Positions 49,871-58,587 of a stretch of 64,000 bases of DNA are shown here, piece after piece (position 1 is the stretch's first letter; every line of letters begins with the position of its first letter). The position numbers were made by a program, and so were the translations under genes. The stretch is taken from assembly GCA_963702075.1 (NCBI GenBank), contig OY969703.1, forward strand, positions 434,001 to 498,000, given 5' to 3'. The DNA is from VAYN01 sp963702075. GTDB taxonomy: Bacteria; Actinomycetota; Thermoleophilia; Solirubrobacterales; 70-9. A model generated the notes under the pieces. That model worked only from the letters and a program-made list of their open reading frames with translations, was not told the DNA's origin and made no database searches.

Positions 49871-50536
49871 ATGCTGAACCGACTCCACAACAAGCTCGGC
49901 AGCGCCGGCTTGGTGGTCGCGGTCGTGGCGCTGATCGCCGCGGTCGCGGGCACCGCCTTTGCCGCCGGCGGGCTGACCAAGGGCCAGGAAAAGCAGGTCG
50001 TCAAGATCGCCAAGAAGTATGCGGGGAAGCCCGGCGCTGCTGGCGCTGTCGGTCAGCAGGGACCTCAGGGCCCGGCAGGTCCGCAGGGACCCAAGGGGGA
50101 TGCCGGCGCTCCGGGCGCGCCAGGCGCACCGGGCGAAGAAGGGCCTCCGGGGCCGACGGAAACCGAACTGCCGCCGGGGAAGACTGAGACCGGGGTTTGG
50201 TCGTTCGTCGGCAAAGGCCAGCCAACCTTTTGGGTCAACATCAGTTTTCCTCTCCGGCTTCCGCCGGGAGTTACCAAGGCTTTCGAAGGGTCGCCTGAAT
50301 GTCCGGGTAGTGCCTCGAGCCCAAGTGCTGCCAGGGGCTACTGGTGCCTCTATGAAGCTCAGCTATCCAACGCGCTTAACAGCGGAAACGAATTGCAATC
50401 GGACGACCGAAGCGGTCTGATACTGAGGTTCACTTCCATAGATGAAGAAGAACAGGCGTTTGGCCGGGGGACCTGGGCCGCAACGGCGCGTTGCCCGATC
50501 GATCCCGAAACGGAAGAAGAACTGCCCGAATGCTGA
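49871..50536 (+). CDS. Collagen-like exported protein 1
   Basis: A 221-residue protein. A signal or anchor (LVVAVVALIAAVAGTAFAA) is followed by GLTKGQEKQVVKIAKKYAG, then about 15 Gly-X-Y triplets (PQGPAGPQGPKGDAGAPG) at about residues 57-95, and a C-terminal domain with Cys pairs (PECPGS, GYWCLYEA, ARCPIDPE). AGGGAGG is well placed before the ATG. It begins 25 bases after the fused surface-protein gene and may share its transcript. A paralogue follows downstream. Confidence 0.8.
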   Translation: MLNRLHNKLGSAGLVVAVVALIAAVAGTAFAAGGLTKGQEKQVVKIAKKYAGKPGAAGAVGQQGPQGPAGPQGPKGDAGAPGAPGAPGEEGPPGPTETELPPGKTETGVWSFVGKGQPTFWVNISFPLRLPPGVTKAFEGSPECPGSASSPSAARGYWCLYEAQLSNALNSGNELQSDDRSGLILRFTSIDEEEQAFGRGTWAATARCPIDPETEEELPEC

Positions 50537-50630
50537 GTACGTCCGGCAGATGAACACCGAATGGAATTGGGAAAGGGTCACTGAGTCTGGTGGTTACAAG
50601 TGTCGCCACTGGGAGGGAGAGGCAAACTAG

Positions 50631-51251
50631 ATGGTTCAACGAATGAAAAAGCAACTGGGTACGGCTGGACTCGCTTTGGCCGTCCTGTCCCTGATCGTCG
50701 CTTTGGCCGGCACGGCCCTCGCGGCGAAGGGAGTGTTCACGAAGAGCCAGGAAAAGCAGATCGTCAAGATCGCCAAGCGCTACGCAGGAAAGGACGGTGC
50801 GACTGGACCTGCCGGGCCGCAGGGAGCTGCAGGAGCACCAGGCGCCAAGGGCGATGCCGGCGCCCGTGGGCCCGAAGGGCCCGAAGGCGAACCGGGTCAA
50901 GAAGGTGAACCCGGGTCGCCATGGACTGCGGGAGGCACGCTGCCCTCTGGAGAAACCCTCTCCGGGCATTGGGCGGCAGGTCTGTCGTCGATTATCGCAT
51001 CGTTCGGTTCGATTTCGTTTGGCATACCGCTCGAAAGCGATCCAACCGCTGTAGTCGTAGGTGAAGGAGAAACCGTGGCAGGTTGCGGCAGTGAAGCAGC
51101 GCCTGCAGCAAGCCCCGGCAAACTCTGCATTTACGTCGCGGAAGCAATCGGCACCGTACAAGCCCCATCCGTAGACGCGAGCGGTGCCTTGGTTAAGGTC
51201 GAAGGGGAACCGAGCTTCGGCTACGGAACCTGGGCGGTAACCGCACCCTAG
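50631..51251 (+). CDS. Collagen-like exported protein 2
   Basis: A 206-residue paralogue of the preceding gene. It has an anchor (LALAVLSLIVALAGTALAA), FTKSQEKQIVKIAKRYAGK, a Gly-X-Y stretch (GPQGAAGAPGAKGDAGARG) and a C-terminal domain with FGSISFGIPLESDPTAVV and GKLCIYVAEA. GGGAGGGAGAGG lies upstream of ATG 50631. It ends next to lipB on the opposite strand. The collagen-like stalk is of similar length to that of 49871-50536, but the head domains have diverged. Confidence 0.78.
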   Translation: MVQRMKKQLGTAGLALAVLSLIVALAGTALAAKGVFTKSQEKQIVKIAKRYAGKDGATGPAGPQGAAGAPGAKGDAGARGPEGPEGEPGQEGEPGSPWTAGGTLPSGETLSGHWAAGLSSIIASFGSISFGIPLESDPTAVVVGEGETVAGCGSEAAPAASPGKLCIYVAEAIGTVQAPSVDASGALVKVEGEPSFGYGTWAVTAP

Positions 51252-51974
51252 CTAGAGGTTGGGCCGCAGCTGGAGCCCCGAGGCAGGAGTACGCTTCGGG
51301 GCTCCTCTTTCGAAGACTTCGCCGTAGAAGCCGAGGAGGAGGTCCGAAATCGCCTCGACCGTCTGCGCTTTTCGTGACTCTCCGGCAACCGAAGTCAGGG
51401 TGGCCCCCTCGATCCCACATGGGACGATCCACTCGAAGGGCTGGAGGTCATTGTCCACGTTGATCGCCAGGCCGTGGGTGGTGACGCCTCTGCTGACGTG
51501 AAGGCCGATCGAGGCGATCTTGCGGGCTGGAGTAGGTGAGAAGGTAGGGGGCGCGGTACCTTGGGTCCAGACACCGGTCAGACCATCGATGGTCTGCGTC
51601 GGTACGCCGGCCTCGGTTAGGGCGCCGATGATCACCTGCTCCAAGCCGCGCACGTACCCGTGCACGTCGTCTCCGTAGGCGCCGAGGTGAACGATCGGGT
51701 AAGCGACCAGCTGACCTGGCCCGTGGTAGGTGACCAGGCCGCCGCGATCGGTGTCGTGGACTTCGATGCCCTGGGCCTCGTACCAGTCAACCCCCATCGG
51801 GAGTTCCTCCGGCTTCGAGCGGCGCCCGCGGGTGTACGTGGGGGGGTGCTCGAGGAGGAGGAGGACGTCGGGGATCTCGTTGCGGCGGCGTTGCTCGGCT
51901 AGTTCTTTCTGCAGCTCCCATGCCTCCAGGTAGGGGACGGTGCCGAGGCGTTTGACGAGGATCTCGTCGGTCAT
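51252..51974 (-). CDS. lipB: Octanoyltransferase
   Basis: A 240-residue enzyme moving octanoate from acyl carrier protein to lipoyl domains, the step before LipA. Motifs: LLLLEHPPTYTRGRR, TDRGGLVTYHGPGQLVAYPI, ARKIASIGLHVSRGVTTHGLAINV (catalytic Lys) and WIVPCGIEGATLTS (catalytic Cys). Length fits LipB. It lies between the surface-protein region and a membrane protein gene, not next to lipA. Confidence 0.95.
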   Translation of the reverse strand: MTDEILVKRLGTVPYLEAWELQKELAEQRRRNEIPDVLLLLEHPPTYTRGRRSKPEELPMGVDWYEAQGIEVHDTDRGGLVTYHGPGQLVAYPIVHLGAYGDDVHGYVRGLEQVIIGALTEAGVPTQTIDGLTGVWTQGTAPPTFSPTPARKIASIGLHVSRGVTTHGLAINVDNDLQPFEWIVPCGIEGATLTSVAGESRKAQTVEAISDLLLGFYGEVFERGAPKRTPASGLQLRPNL

Positions 51975-52001
51975 TTACGAATCGTTGCAGTTGGCCGCCT
52001 T

Positions 52002-53648
52002 ATGCTTTGGCCGCCCCCTATGGTCCAGTCCAAGCCCCTTCGCCCCGAATGGCTTCCGGCCGTGGCGCTCAGCTCCCTGCTGGCGCTGGCGATGCTGATC
52101 TGGAGCCCTCCCGTGGGGGACCTGGCCGCGCAGGTATTTCGTACCGAGCTGTTCCAGCGGGCCGGCCTCGCGATCTGGAACGGCAGCTGGTACGGCGGGC
52201 ATTACACCCTCACCTACAGCCTCCTCTTCCCGCCGCTGTCGGCGCTGCTCGGCCCGCAGATGGTGGGGATGCTCGCGGTCGTCGCTTCCTCTTATCTGTT
52301 CGACCGGCTGGTCCGCGACCGCTGGGGGGTGGAGGCGCGCTGGGCGACGCTGTGGTTCGCGGTCGGCGTCGTCACCCTCCTGGCCGACGGTCAGCTGACC
52401 TTTGCCCTCGGCGTCGCCTTCGGCCTCGCGGCGCTGCGCTGCCTGCAGCTCGGAAGGCGCTGGCCCGCCCTGCTTGCCGCCGCTCTCTGCCCGCTGGCGA
52501 GTCCCGTGGCGGGGGCGTTCCTCGCCGGCGTCGTCCTCGCGGGTGCCGCCGAACCGGGCCGTCGCCTCAGCCGCCTCGCGCTCGGCGCCGGGGGGCTGGC
52601 CCTGGTCCTGACGATGGCGCCGAACCTCGCCTTCCCGGAAGGCGGTCAGTTTCCGTTCGTCTTCTCCTCCTACATCGCGATCCCCGCCTGGTGCCTGGGA
52701 GCGATGGTCCTCACCCAAGGCGTGCGCACCGAGGAGCGGCAGCTGCGCCGGGTGCTCGTCGGCTACGCACTCGCCGCGACGCTGATCTGGCTCGTCCCGA
52801 ACGCGCTCGGCGGCAACGCAGTCCGCCTCGGCGCCCTCTTCGGCGGCCCGGTGCTGGCGGCGGTTCTGCTCTCGCGCCGGCCTCGCCCCGCTGTCCCGAC
52901 CTGGATCTTCGGCCCGCTCCTCGCCCTGGCGATCGCCGGCAGCCTCTACTGGCAGCTGACCGCCAGCGTCGCCCAGATCGCCCGCTCGGTCGGCGACCCC
53001 TCGACCAGCTCGGCCTACTTCCACCCCGCCGCCAAGTGGCTGCGCGCGCACGGCGCCGCTGGCGCCCGGATCGAGGTGCCGCCGACCGCCAACCACTGGG
53101 AGTCTGCCTACCTGGCGCCGAAGTTCGAGCTCGCCCGGGGCTGGCTGCGCCAGCTCGACACCACCCGCGACGACCTCTTTTACGACGACGGCCCCCTGAC
53201 CGCGGCCGCCTACGGCGCCTGGCTGCGCACGAACGCGATCTCCTACGTCGCCCTGCCCGACGCTCCTCTCGATTACTCCTCCGAAGAAGAGCGCCGGCTG
53301 ATCCTCAGCGACCCCTCCTACCTCAGCCTGCGCTTCCGCGACCGGCACTGGCGCATCTACGAAGTGCGGGACCCGAAGCCGCTGGTCGCCCCGCTCGGCG
53401 GCGCCGCCGCGAACACCCTCTGGTTCGGCCGCCAGGGCTTCGCCCTCGACGTCAAGCATCCCGGCGAGTTCCTCGTCCGCGTCAACTTCACCCCGTACTG
53501 GTCGATCTCCCACGGCAGCGGCTGCATCCTCCGCCGCGGCGACTGGACCGTCGCCCGCGCCGCCCGCCCCGGCGTGTTCCGCGTTACCACCGACTTCTCC
53601 GTCGGCCGCGCTTGGAACGCGGTGACGGGCGCGCGGAAGACCTGTTAG
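52002..53648 (+). CDS. Polytopic membrane protein, GT-C-like
   Basis: A 548-residue protein with about 10 hydrophobic segments in the first 330 residues, followed by a soluble C-terminal domain. The loop GLAIWNGSWYGGHYTLTYSLLFPPLSALLG after the first span resembles the acidic-loop region of GT-C glycosyltransferases but lacks a clear D-x-D. The C-terminus (HPAAKWLRAHGAAGARIEVPP, NAISYVALPDAPLDYSSEEE) looks like the extracytoplasmic domain of PMT/arabinosyltransferase-like enzymes. Starts at 52002 or 52020 are possible. Envelope glycosylation is a reasonable guess. Confidence 0.62.
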   Translation: MLWPPPMVQSKPLRPEWLPAVALSSLLALAMLIWSPPVGDLAAQVFRTELFQRAGLAIWNGSWYGGHYTLTYSLLFPPLSALLGPQMVGMLAVVASSYLFDRLVRDRWGVEARWATLWFAVGVVTLLADGQLTFALGVAFGLAALRCLQLGRRWPALLAAALCPLASPVAGAFLAGVVLAGAAEPGRRLSRLALGAGGLALVLTMAPNLAFPEGGQFPFVFSSYIAIPAWCLGAMVLTQGVRTEERQLRRVLVGYALAATLIWLVPNALGGNAVRLGALFGGPVLAAVLLSRRPRPAVPTWIFGPLLALAIAGSLYWQLTASVAQIARSVGDPSTSSAYFHPAAKWLRAHGAAGARIEVPPTANHWESAYLAPKFELARGWLRQLDTTRDDLFYDDGPLTAAAYGAWLRTNAISYVALPDAPLDYSSEEERRLILSDPSYLSLRFRDRHWRIYEVRDPKPLVAPLGGAAANTLWFGRQGFALDVKHPGEFLVRVNFTPYWSISHGSGCILRRGDWTVARAARPGVFRVTTDFSVGRAWNAVTGARKTC

Positions 53649-54634
53649 CGCGCGCCCTGCAGCGTCGCCAGCGCCGCGGAGACCACGTGCTCCTCATGTG
53701 GGATCGCCGCTTGCTCGAGGCGTTTGGAGTACGGCATGTGGACGTCGGCGCCGGTGACGCGTTGGACGGGCGCGTCGAGGTAGTCGAAGGCCTGCTCGGT
53801 GATCAGGGTCGCCAGGTTGGCGCCGACGCCGCCGTGCGGCCAGCCCTCCTCGACGATCACCGCGCGGTTGGTCTTGCGCACCGAGGCGAGGATCGTGTCG
53901 AGGTCGAGCGGGCGCAGGGTGCGCGGGTCGATCACCTCGGCACCGACGCCGTGCTCGCTCGCCAGCTGCTCGGCCGCTTTCCCGGCGACCTGAGCCATCT
54001 TCAGGACGCCGATGATCGTCACGTCGTCGCCCTCGCGCCGCACCGCGGCTTCGCCGAAGCGCAGCGGCTCGCTCTCTCCGTCGGGCACCTCGCCGCGCGT
54101 CCCGTAGAGGCTCTCGTGCTCGATGAAGACGACCGGGTTCGGGTCGCGGATCGCCGCCTTCAGCAGGCCCTTGCCGTCAGCCGGAGTCGAGGGGCAGGCG
54201 ACGAGCAGGCCGGGCACCTGCAGGAAGAGCGCCTCGAAGCTGTGGGAGTGGGTGGGGCCGAGCTGGTGGCCGCCACCCCCGGGCATCCGGATCACCATCG
54301 GCACCTGCGCCTGGCCGTTGAACATGTAGGGGATCGCGGCCGCGTGGTTGACGATCTGGTCCAGCGCCAGGAGGCTGAAGTTGACCGTCATCAACTCGAC
54401 GATCGGTCGCAGCCCGTTCATCGCCGCCCCTACGCCCATCCCGACGATCGTGTTCTCGGAGATCGGCGTGTCGCGGACGCGCCGCTCGCCGAACTCGTCG
54501 AGCAGCCCTTCGGTCACCTTGAACGCCCCCTGGAAGACCGCCACGTCCTCGCCCATCACGAAGACGCTCTCGTCGGCACGCATCTCCTCGGCCATCGCGT
54601 CGCGCAGCGCTTCCCGCATCCGCAGCTCGGCCAT
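53645..54634 (-). CDS. pdhB: Pyruvate (2-oxoacid) dehydrogenase E1 beta
   Basis: A 329-residue transketolase-like beta subunit. MGEDVAVFQGAFKVTEGLLDEFG, DTPISENTIVGMGVGAAMNG, IRMPGGGGHQLGPTHSHSFEA and VEEGWPHGGVGANLATLI are diagnostic. It pairs with E1 alpha to decarboxylate a 2-oxoacid with thiamine diphosphate. The ATG overlaps the alpha stop (TGATG), giving coupled synthesis. The stop overlaps the convergent membrane protein gene by four bases. No E2 gene follows in this operon. Confidence 0.93.
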   Translation of the reverse strand: MAELRMREALRDAMAEEMRADESVFVMGEDVAVFQGAFKVTEGLLDEFGERRVRDTPISENTIVGMGVGAAMNGLRPIVELMTVNFSLLALDQIVNHAAAIPYMFNGQAQVPMVIRMPGGGGHQLGPTHSHSFEALFLQVPGLLVACPSTPADGKGLLKAAIRDPNPVVFIEHESLYGTRGEVPDGESEPLRFGEAAVRREGDDVTIIGVLKMAQVAGKAAEQLASEHGVGAEVIDPRTLRPLDLDTILASVRKTNRAVIVEEGWPHGGVGANLATLITEQAFDYLDAPVQRVTGADVHMPYSKRLEQAAIPHEEHVVSAALATLQGAR

Positions 54635-55812
54635 CAGGTCCCGTCCTCGGAGGCGACCCGCGGCTCGGTCCCCTCCTGCGCGTCGCCGTGGGTCGCCGGG
54701 TTCGGCCGCTCGCCCGCCGGCTCCTCGGCGTAGGCGGCCCCGGCCTCGGCCAGCTCGCGCGCCGCCGCCGGCATCTGCGCCTCTTGCTCGCCGCGGTGCG
54801 GCTCGGGGCTGCGCTCGTCGACCGCGTACCAACCGCCCGGGTCGGTGCGGGTGTAGAGGCTTTCGTACATCGTGTCGAGCGGCGGCTCCGGCGAGGCCGC
54901 GGCAAACTCGACCGCGGCCTTCACCGTCTCGTCGGCCTCGTCGCGTACCTGCTGCACCTCGCGCTCGCCCAGCACCCCTGCCTCGACGCAGCGCCCGGCG
55001 AAGGTCTCGATCGGGTCTTTGCCCTGCCACTCTTCGACCTCCTCGCGCTCGCGGTAGACCTCGGGGTCGGCGGCGGAGTGGCCGCGGTAGCGATAGGTGA
55101 AGGCCTCCAGTAAGGTCGGCCGCTGCTCCTCGCGCGCCAGCCGCAGCCCCTCGGCGACGCCCCCGCGCACGGCGACGACGTCCATCCCGTCGACCCGCGT
55201 CCCCGGGACCCCGTAGCCCTCGGCCTTCTTCGAGAGGTCGGTCTGGGCCGAGTGGCGCTCGACCGAGGTGCCCATCCCGTAGAGGTTGTTCTCGACCAGG
55301 AAGAAGATCGGCAGCTTCCACAGCGCCGCCAGGTTCATCGTCTCGCCGAAGTTGCCGGTGTTGGAGGCGCCGTCGCCGAACATGCAGACGGTGACCGCGT
55401 CTTCGCCCTTGTACTGGGAGCCGAGGGCGATGCCGGCCGCGATAGGCAGGTTGCCGCCGACGATTCCGTAGCCGCCCATGAACCGTTTCTCGGCGTCGAA
55501 GATATGCATCGAGCCGCCGCGGCCGCCGCTGGTCCCGTCGACCTTGCCGAAGAGCTCGGCCATCACCCGCTTCGGCTCGGTGCCGCGGGCGATCGCGTGT
55601 CCGTGCGTCCGGTAGGTGCCTATCAGGAAGTCTTCCTCGCGCATCACCGAAGTGGTGCCGACGATCGTCGCCTCCTCGCCGATCGCCAGGTGCAGGAAGC
55701 CGCCGGCCTTCGCCCGCTGGTACTGCCGCCCCGCCTCCTCCTCGAAGCGGCGGATCAGCGCTATCCGCGCGAGCAGCTGGTAGCAAGTGGCGGCGTCAGG
55801 CAGATTTGCCAT
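54634..55812 (-). CDS. pdhA: Pyruvate (2-oxoacid) dehydrogenase E1 alpha
   Basis: A 392-residue thiamine diphosphate enzyme. The cofactor motif is MFGDGASNTGNFGETMNLAA; GGRGGSMHIFD, NNLYGMGTSV and YRYRGHSAADPEVYR are the conserved phosphorylation-loop and substrate regions. A C-terminal extension of about 60 Ala/Glu/Pro-rich residues (AAARELAEAGAAYAEEP) is longer than usual and probably disordered. It is the first gene of an E1 alpha-beta operon. Pyruvate, branched-chain acid or acetoin cannot be told apart from sequence alone. Confidence 0.92.
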   Translation of the reverse strand: MANLPDAATCYQLLARIALIRRFEEEAGRQYQRAKAGGFLHLAIGEEATIVGTTSVMREEDFLIGTYRTHGHAIARGTEPKRVMAELFGKVDGTSGGRGGSMHIFDAEKRFMGGYGIVGGNLPIAAGIALGSQYKGEDAVTVCMFGDGASNTGNFGETMNLAALWKLPIFFLVENNLYGMGTSVERHSAQTDLSKKAEGYGVPGTRVDGMDVVAVRGGVAEGLRLAREEQRPTLLEAFTYRYRGHSAADPEVYREREEVEEWQGKDPIETFAGRCVEAGVLGEREVQQVRDEADETVKAAVEFAAASPEPPLDTMYESLYTRTDPGGWYAVDERSPEPHRGEQEAQMPAAARELAEAGAAYAEEPAGERPNPATHGDAQEGTEPRVASEDGT

Positions 55813-55979
55813 CGCGCTTCACCATAGATCACCGCCTCGCCCCCGTATGTCTCCTCCAAGCCACTGCGTTTACCGCCTTGCCAGGCGACCGCTGGCGCCT
55901 GTCTCGCACAGCAACGATCTAAAAAACCTGAATACTCGTGTGTTCTCTGATAAGACTTGACATCGGAAAAGGTCCCCCG

Positions 55980-56024
55980 GAGGCGCGCGTCTTGCAGGCA
56001 AGCGTCCCGAGGCATCGATCAACG
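55980..56024 (+). promoter_or_regulatory. Conserved 45-nt leader block, copy 2
   Basis: Matches 44148-44192 at 42 of 45 positions. It lies about 40 bases before the second exported-protein copy. The gap 55813-55979 before it is AT-richer and holds CTGATAA near 55948, with no gene seen. Confidence 0.55.
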
Positions 56025-56063
56025 GCTCGTGCATACCGGGCCATCAACCAGAGGAACAAACTC

Positions 56064-56750
56064 ATGGAGAAAAAGCTCATTACGGCCTGTATCGCCCTGT
56101 TCGCGCTCACGGCGTTCATCCTGCCGGCAGGCGCCTCGGCTTCACCCGTCGTCACACACCCGACAGGGACGAAACTGGTGACCGGCGTGAAATTCACAGC
56201 GACAAACGTCGGCGCCATGGTGTTCACAAGCACAGCCGGGGCCGTCCTGATGGAATGCACGAAGGCGAGCATGACAGGGACGCTGACCAAGAACAACGGC
56301 ACCGAAGTCGAAGGGACGATTGAAACCGCCAGCATCACCGGCACCGAAGCCAGCACGGCTTGCACAAAACTCGGTGGCGCCAAAGACACAACCAACGTCG
56401 GCAACGGCACGCCCTGGTGTCTCAGTGCTAAGAACACCTACGCCACGGATGAATTCCAGATCCGCGGCGGCGGCTGCAGCGAAGCGGCTCGGAGCATCAC
56501 ATTCGTGCTCGATTCGGGAACCGCTGGGGTCTGCAAATACTCCCGGTCCACGCCGGTCAAGGGCACATTCACAACAGACACCACCGGCGACGCGATCCTG
56601 ACCACCACCGGGGCCGGCGAAACAGGGGTCACCGACACCCTGTTCACCAGGGAGGAAGGCGGTGTCCTTTGCCCCTCCGACACAACCCTCGACCTCTCGC
56701 TCACACTCGAGACAGATGTGGCAACCGCTACGCCGCTGTTCATCTCGTAG
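56064..56750 (+). CDS. Exported 228-aa cysteine-patterned protein, copy 2
   Basis: A close paralogue of 44230-44916. Signal peptide KLITACIALFALTAFILPAGASA; mature SPVVTHPTGTKLVTGVKF, VLMECTKASMTGTL, ACTKLGGAKDTTN, NGTPWCLSAKNTYATDEF, GGGCSEAARSITF, KGTFTTDTTGDAILTTTG and VLCPSDTTLDLSLTLE. The six Cys are kept. Most differences are in the N-terminal third. It is the first of three copies in this stretch and shares its leader block with copy 1. Confidence 0.75.
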   Translation: MEKKLITACIALFALTAFILPAGASASPVVTHPTGTKLVTGVKFTATNVGAMVFTSTAGAVLMECTKASMTGTLTKNNGTEVEGTIETASITGTEASTACTKLGGAKDTTNVGNGTPWCLSAKNTYATDEFQIRGGGCSEAARSITFVLDSGTAGVCKYSRSTPVKGTFTTDTTGDAILTTTGAGETGVTDTLFTREEGGVLCPSDTTLDLSLTLETDVATATPLFIS

Positions 56751-56843
56751 CGGCTCTCTGGAGGCCGTAACGCAGATCGGGGCCGCGTCGCGCGGCTCCG
56801 GTCATAAGAACGCCTTGAGGGGCGTCAAGGAAGGAAGTATCTC

Positions 56844-57533
56844 ATGAGCAAGAAGATCATCACGGGCTGTCTGGCCATATCCGCCCTCGCGGCGTTCGTC
56901 CTGCCGGCAGCAGGCGCCTCAGCTTCACCCGTCGTCACATATCCCACAGGGACGAAGCTGGCGACCGGCGTGAAATTCAAAGCGACAAATATCGGCGCTA
57001 CCTTGTTCACAAGCACAGCCGGGGCCGTCTTGACGGAATGCTCGACGGGGACGATGGCAGGGACCCTGACCAATAACAATGCCACCGAAATCGAAGGGAC
57101 GATTGAAACCGCCAGCATCACCGGCACCGAAGTAGAAGGAAAATGCGCAACACTCGGTGGGTCCCGGTTCACAACCAACGCCGGCAACGGCACCCCCTGG
57201 TGCCTCAGCGCTAAGAACACCTACGCCACGGATGAATTCCAGATCCGAGGGGGCGGCTGCGGCGAAGGCGAACGGAGCATGACATACGTGCTCGACACCG
57301 CAACTGCAGGGGTCTGCAGGTACTCACGAACCTCAGCGATAAAAGGCACATTCACAACAGACACCACCGGCGACGCGATCCTGACCACCACGGGAGCCGG
57401 TGAAACAGGAGTGTCTGACACCCTGTTCACCAGAGAGGAAGGCGGTGTGCTCTGCCCCTCCGACACAACCATCGACCTCTCGCTCACACTCGAGACAGAC
57501 GTGGCCACCGCTACGCCATTGTTCATCTCGTAG
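56844..57533 (+). CDS. Exported 229-aa cysteine-patterned protein, copy 3
   Basis: A paralogue with signal peptide KIITGCLAISALAAFVLPAAGASA. It has TECSTGTMAGTLTNNNATEIEG, KCATLGGSRFTTN, NGTPWCLSAKNTYATDEF, GGGCGEGERSMTYVLD and RYSRTSAIKGTFTTD. It diverges from the others mainly at residues 85-150. It starts 93 bases after copy 2, past a hairpin, and has the AAGGAAGGAAGTATCTC binding site but no leader block, so read-through from copy 2 is possible. Confidence 0.75.
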   Translation: MSKKIITGCLAISALAAFVLPAAGASASPVVTYPTGTKLATGVKFKATNIGATLFTSTAGAVLTECSTGTMAGTLTNNNATEIEGTIETASITGTEVEGKCATLGGSRFTTNAGNGTPWCLSAKNTYATDEFQIRGGGCGEGERSMTYVLDTATAGVCRYSRTSAIKGTFTTDTTGDAILTTTGAGETGVSDTLFTREEGGVLCPSDTTIDLSLTLETDVATATPLFIS

Positions 57534-57633
57534 AGGCTTTCTGGAGGCCTTAAGGCAGACCGGGGCCGCCTTGCGCGGCTCTGGTCGTGAAGAAGACGAT
57601 GATGCTCAACCTCGCTACGAATGGCACTAAGTG

Positions 57634-57667
57634 CCAGACACGTCTGGGCGACACGTGTCACCCCCAG
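57634..57667. promoter_or_regulatory. Two adjacent dyads
   Basis: CCAGACACGTCTGG (57634-57647) is followed by GACACGTGTC (57650-57659), which is flanked by CTGGG and CCCAG. Both contain GACACGT. They lie in the 331-base gap before copy 4, which also has a transcription end hairpin near 57563 and the TTGACC block at 57768. No gene is seen in the gap. Confidence 0.4.
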
Positions 57668-57767
57668 CAGATGTCGTTGCGAGGTTACCTGCAGGGAAAA
57701 AATGAGCTGCGGCCCTCATTCCACTCAACCCTAAGAAAGACACCAAGTCCAGGACGGTCACAGAGCC

Positions 57768-57795
57768 TTGACCAGTATCGGAACACTGATAGTGC
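57768..57795 (+). promoter_or_regulatory. Promoter block of exported-protein gene 4
   Basis: TTGACC (57768-57773) and TAGTGC (57790-57795) stand at the same places as in the block at 44072. CCGTCCAATTGGGCGG downstream also matches CCGTCCGATTGGGCGG at 44115, so the two upstream regions are partial duplicates. Confidence 0.4.
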
Positions 57796-57864
57796 TCTAG
57801 ACAAACCCGTCCAATTGGGCGGAGCTAAACAGCCCCGAGGGGCATCAAGGAAAGGAAGTATCTC

Positions 57865-58551
57865 ATGAGCAAGAAGCTCATCACTGCCTGTCTGGCCGTG
57901 GTCGCCCTAGCGGCCTTCGCGCTGCCGACCGGTGCGTCGGCCTCACCGGAGCTCACACATCCGACAGGGACGACACTGGCTACCGGTAATAGGATCACAG
58001 GGACAAACATCGGCGCCCTCCTGTTCACATCGACAGCCGGGGCTGTCCTCCTGGAATGCTCATCGGCGACGTTGACAGGGACGCTGACCAAGAACAACGG
58101 CACCGAAGTCGAAGCGACGATCGAAACCGCTGTCTTTACTGGCACCGAAGCAAGCGGGGCTTGCACAAAACTCGGTGGCGCCAAAGTCACAACCAACGTC
58201 GTCAACGGCACCCCTTGGTGCCTCAGCGCAAAGAACACCTACGCCACGGATGAATTCCGGGTTCGAGGCGGCGGCTGCGGCGAAGGCGAACGGATCATCA
58301 CATTTGTTCTCGACGCGGGAGTCCCCGGCGTCTGCAAGTACGTGCGGTCCACGCCGGTCAAAGGCACATTCACAACAGACACCACGGGCGACGCGATCCT
58401 GACCACCACCGGAGCCGGCGAAACAGGGGTCACCGACACCCTGTTCACCAAGGAGGAAGGCGGAGTCCTCTGCCCCTCCGACGGCACCCTCGACCTCTCG
58501 TTCACACTTGAGACAGAGGAAATGACTGCCCGACCGATGTACATCTCCTGA
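57865..58551 (+). CDS. Exported 228-aa cysteine-patterned protein, copy 4
   Basis: The paralogue closest to copy 1 at 44230-44916, which it follows over most of its length, including signal peptide KLITACLAVVALAAFALPTGASA, SPELTHPTGTTLATG, NIGALLFTSTAGAVLLECSSA, ACTKLGGAKVTTN, GGGCGEGERIITFVLD and KYVRSTPVKGTFTTD. The C-terminus differs: ETEEMTARPMYIS replaces ETDVATATPLFVS. The ribosome binding site and first 30 bases are the same as in copy 1. A duplication of copy 1 with its upstream region is the simplest origin. Confidence 0.75.
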   Translation: MSKKLITACLAVVALAAFALPTGASASPELTHPTGTTLATGNRITGTNIGALLFTSTAGAVLLECSSATLTGTLTKNNGTEVEATIETAVFTGTEASGACTKLGGAKVTTNVVNGTPWCLSAKNTYATDEFRVRGGGCGEGERIITFVLDAGVPGVCKYVRSTPVKGTFTTDTTGDAILTTTGAGETGVTDTLFTKEEGGVLCPSDGTLDLSFTLETEEMTARPMYIS

Positions 58552-58587
58552 GAGCAGTCTTCACCTCTAAAAGCCGCGCTCAGCCGT

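Noticed and set aside
44230..58551. The repeats of the exported family read as a CRISPR or tandem array
   Set aside because: The repeated sequences are whole paralogous genes with leaders; spacing and length do not fit a CRISPR array, and no Cas gene is present.
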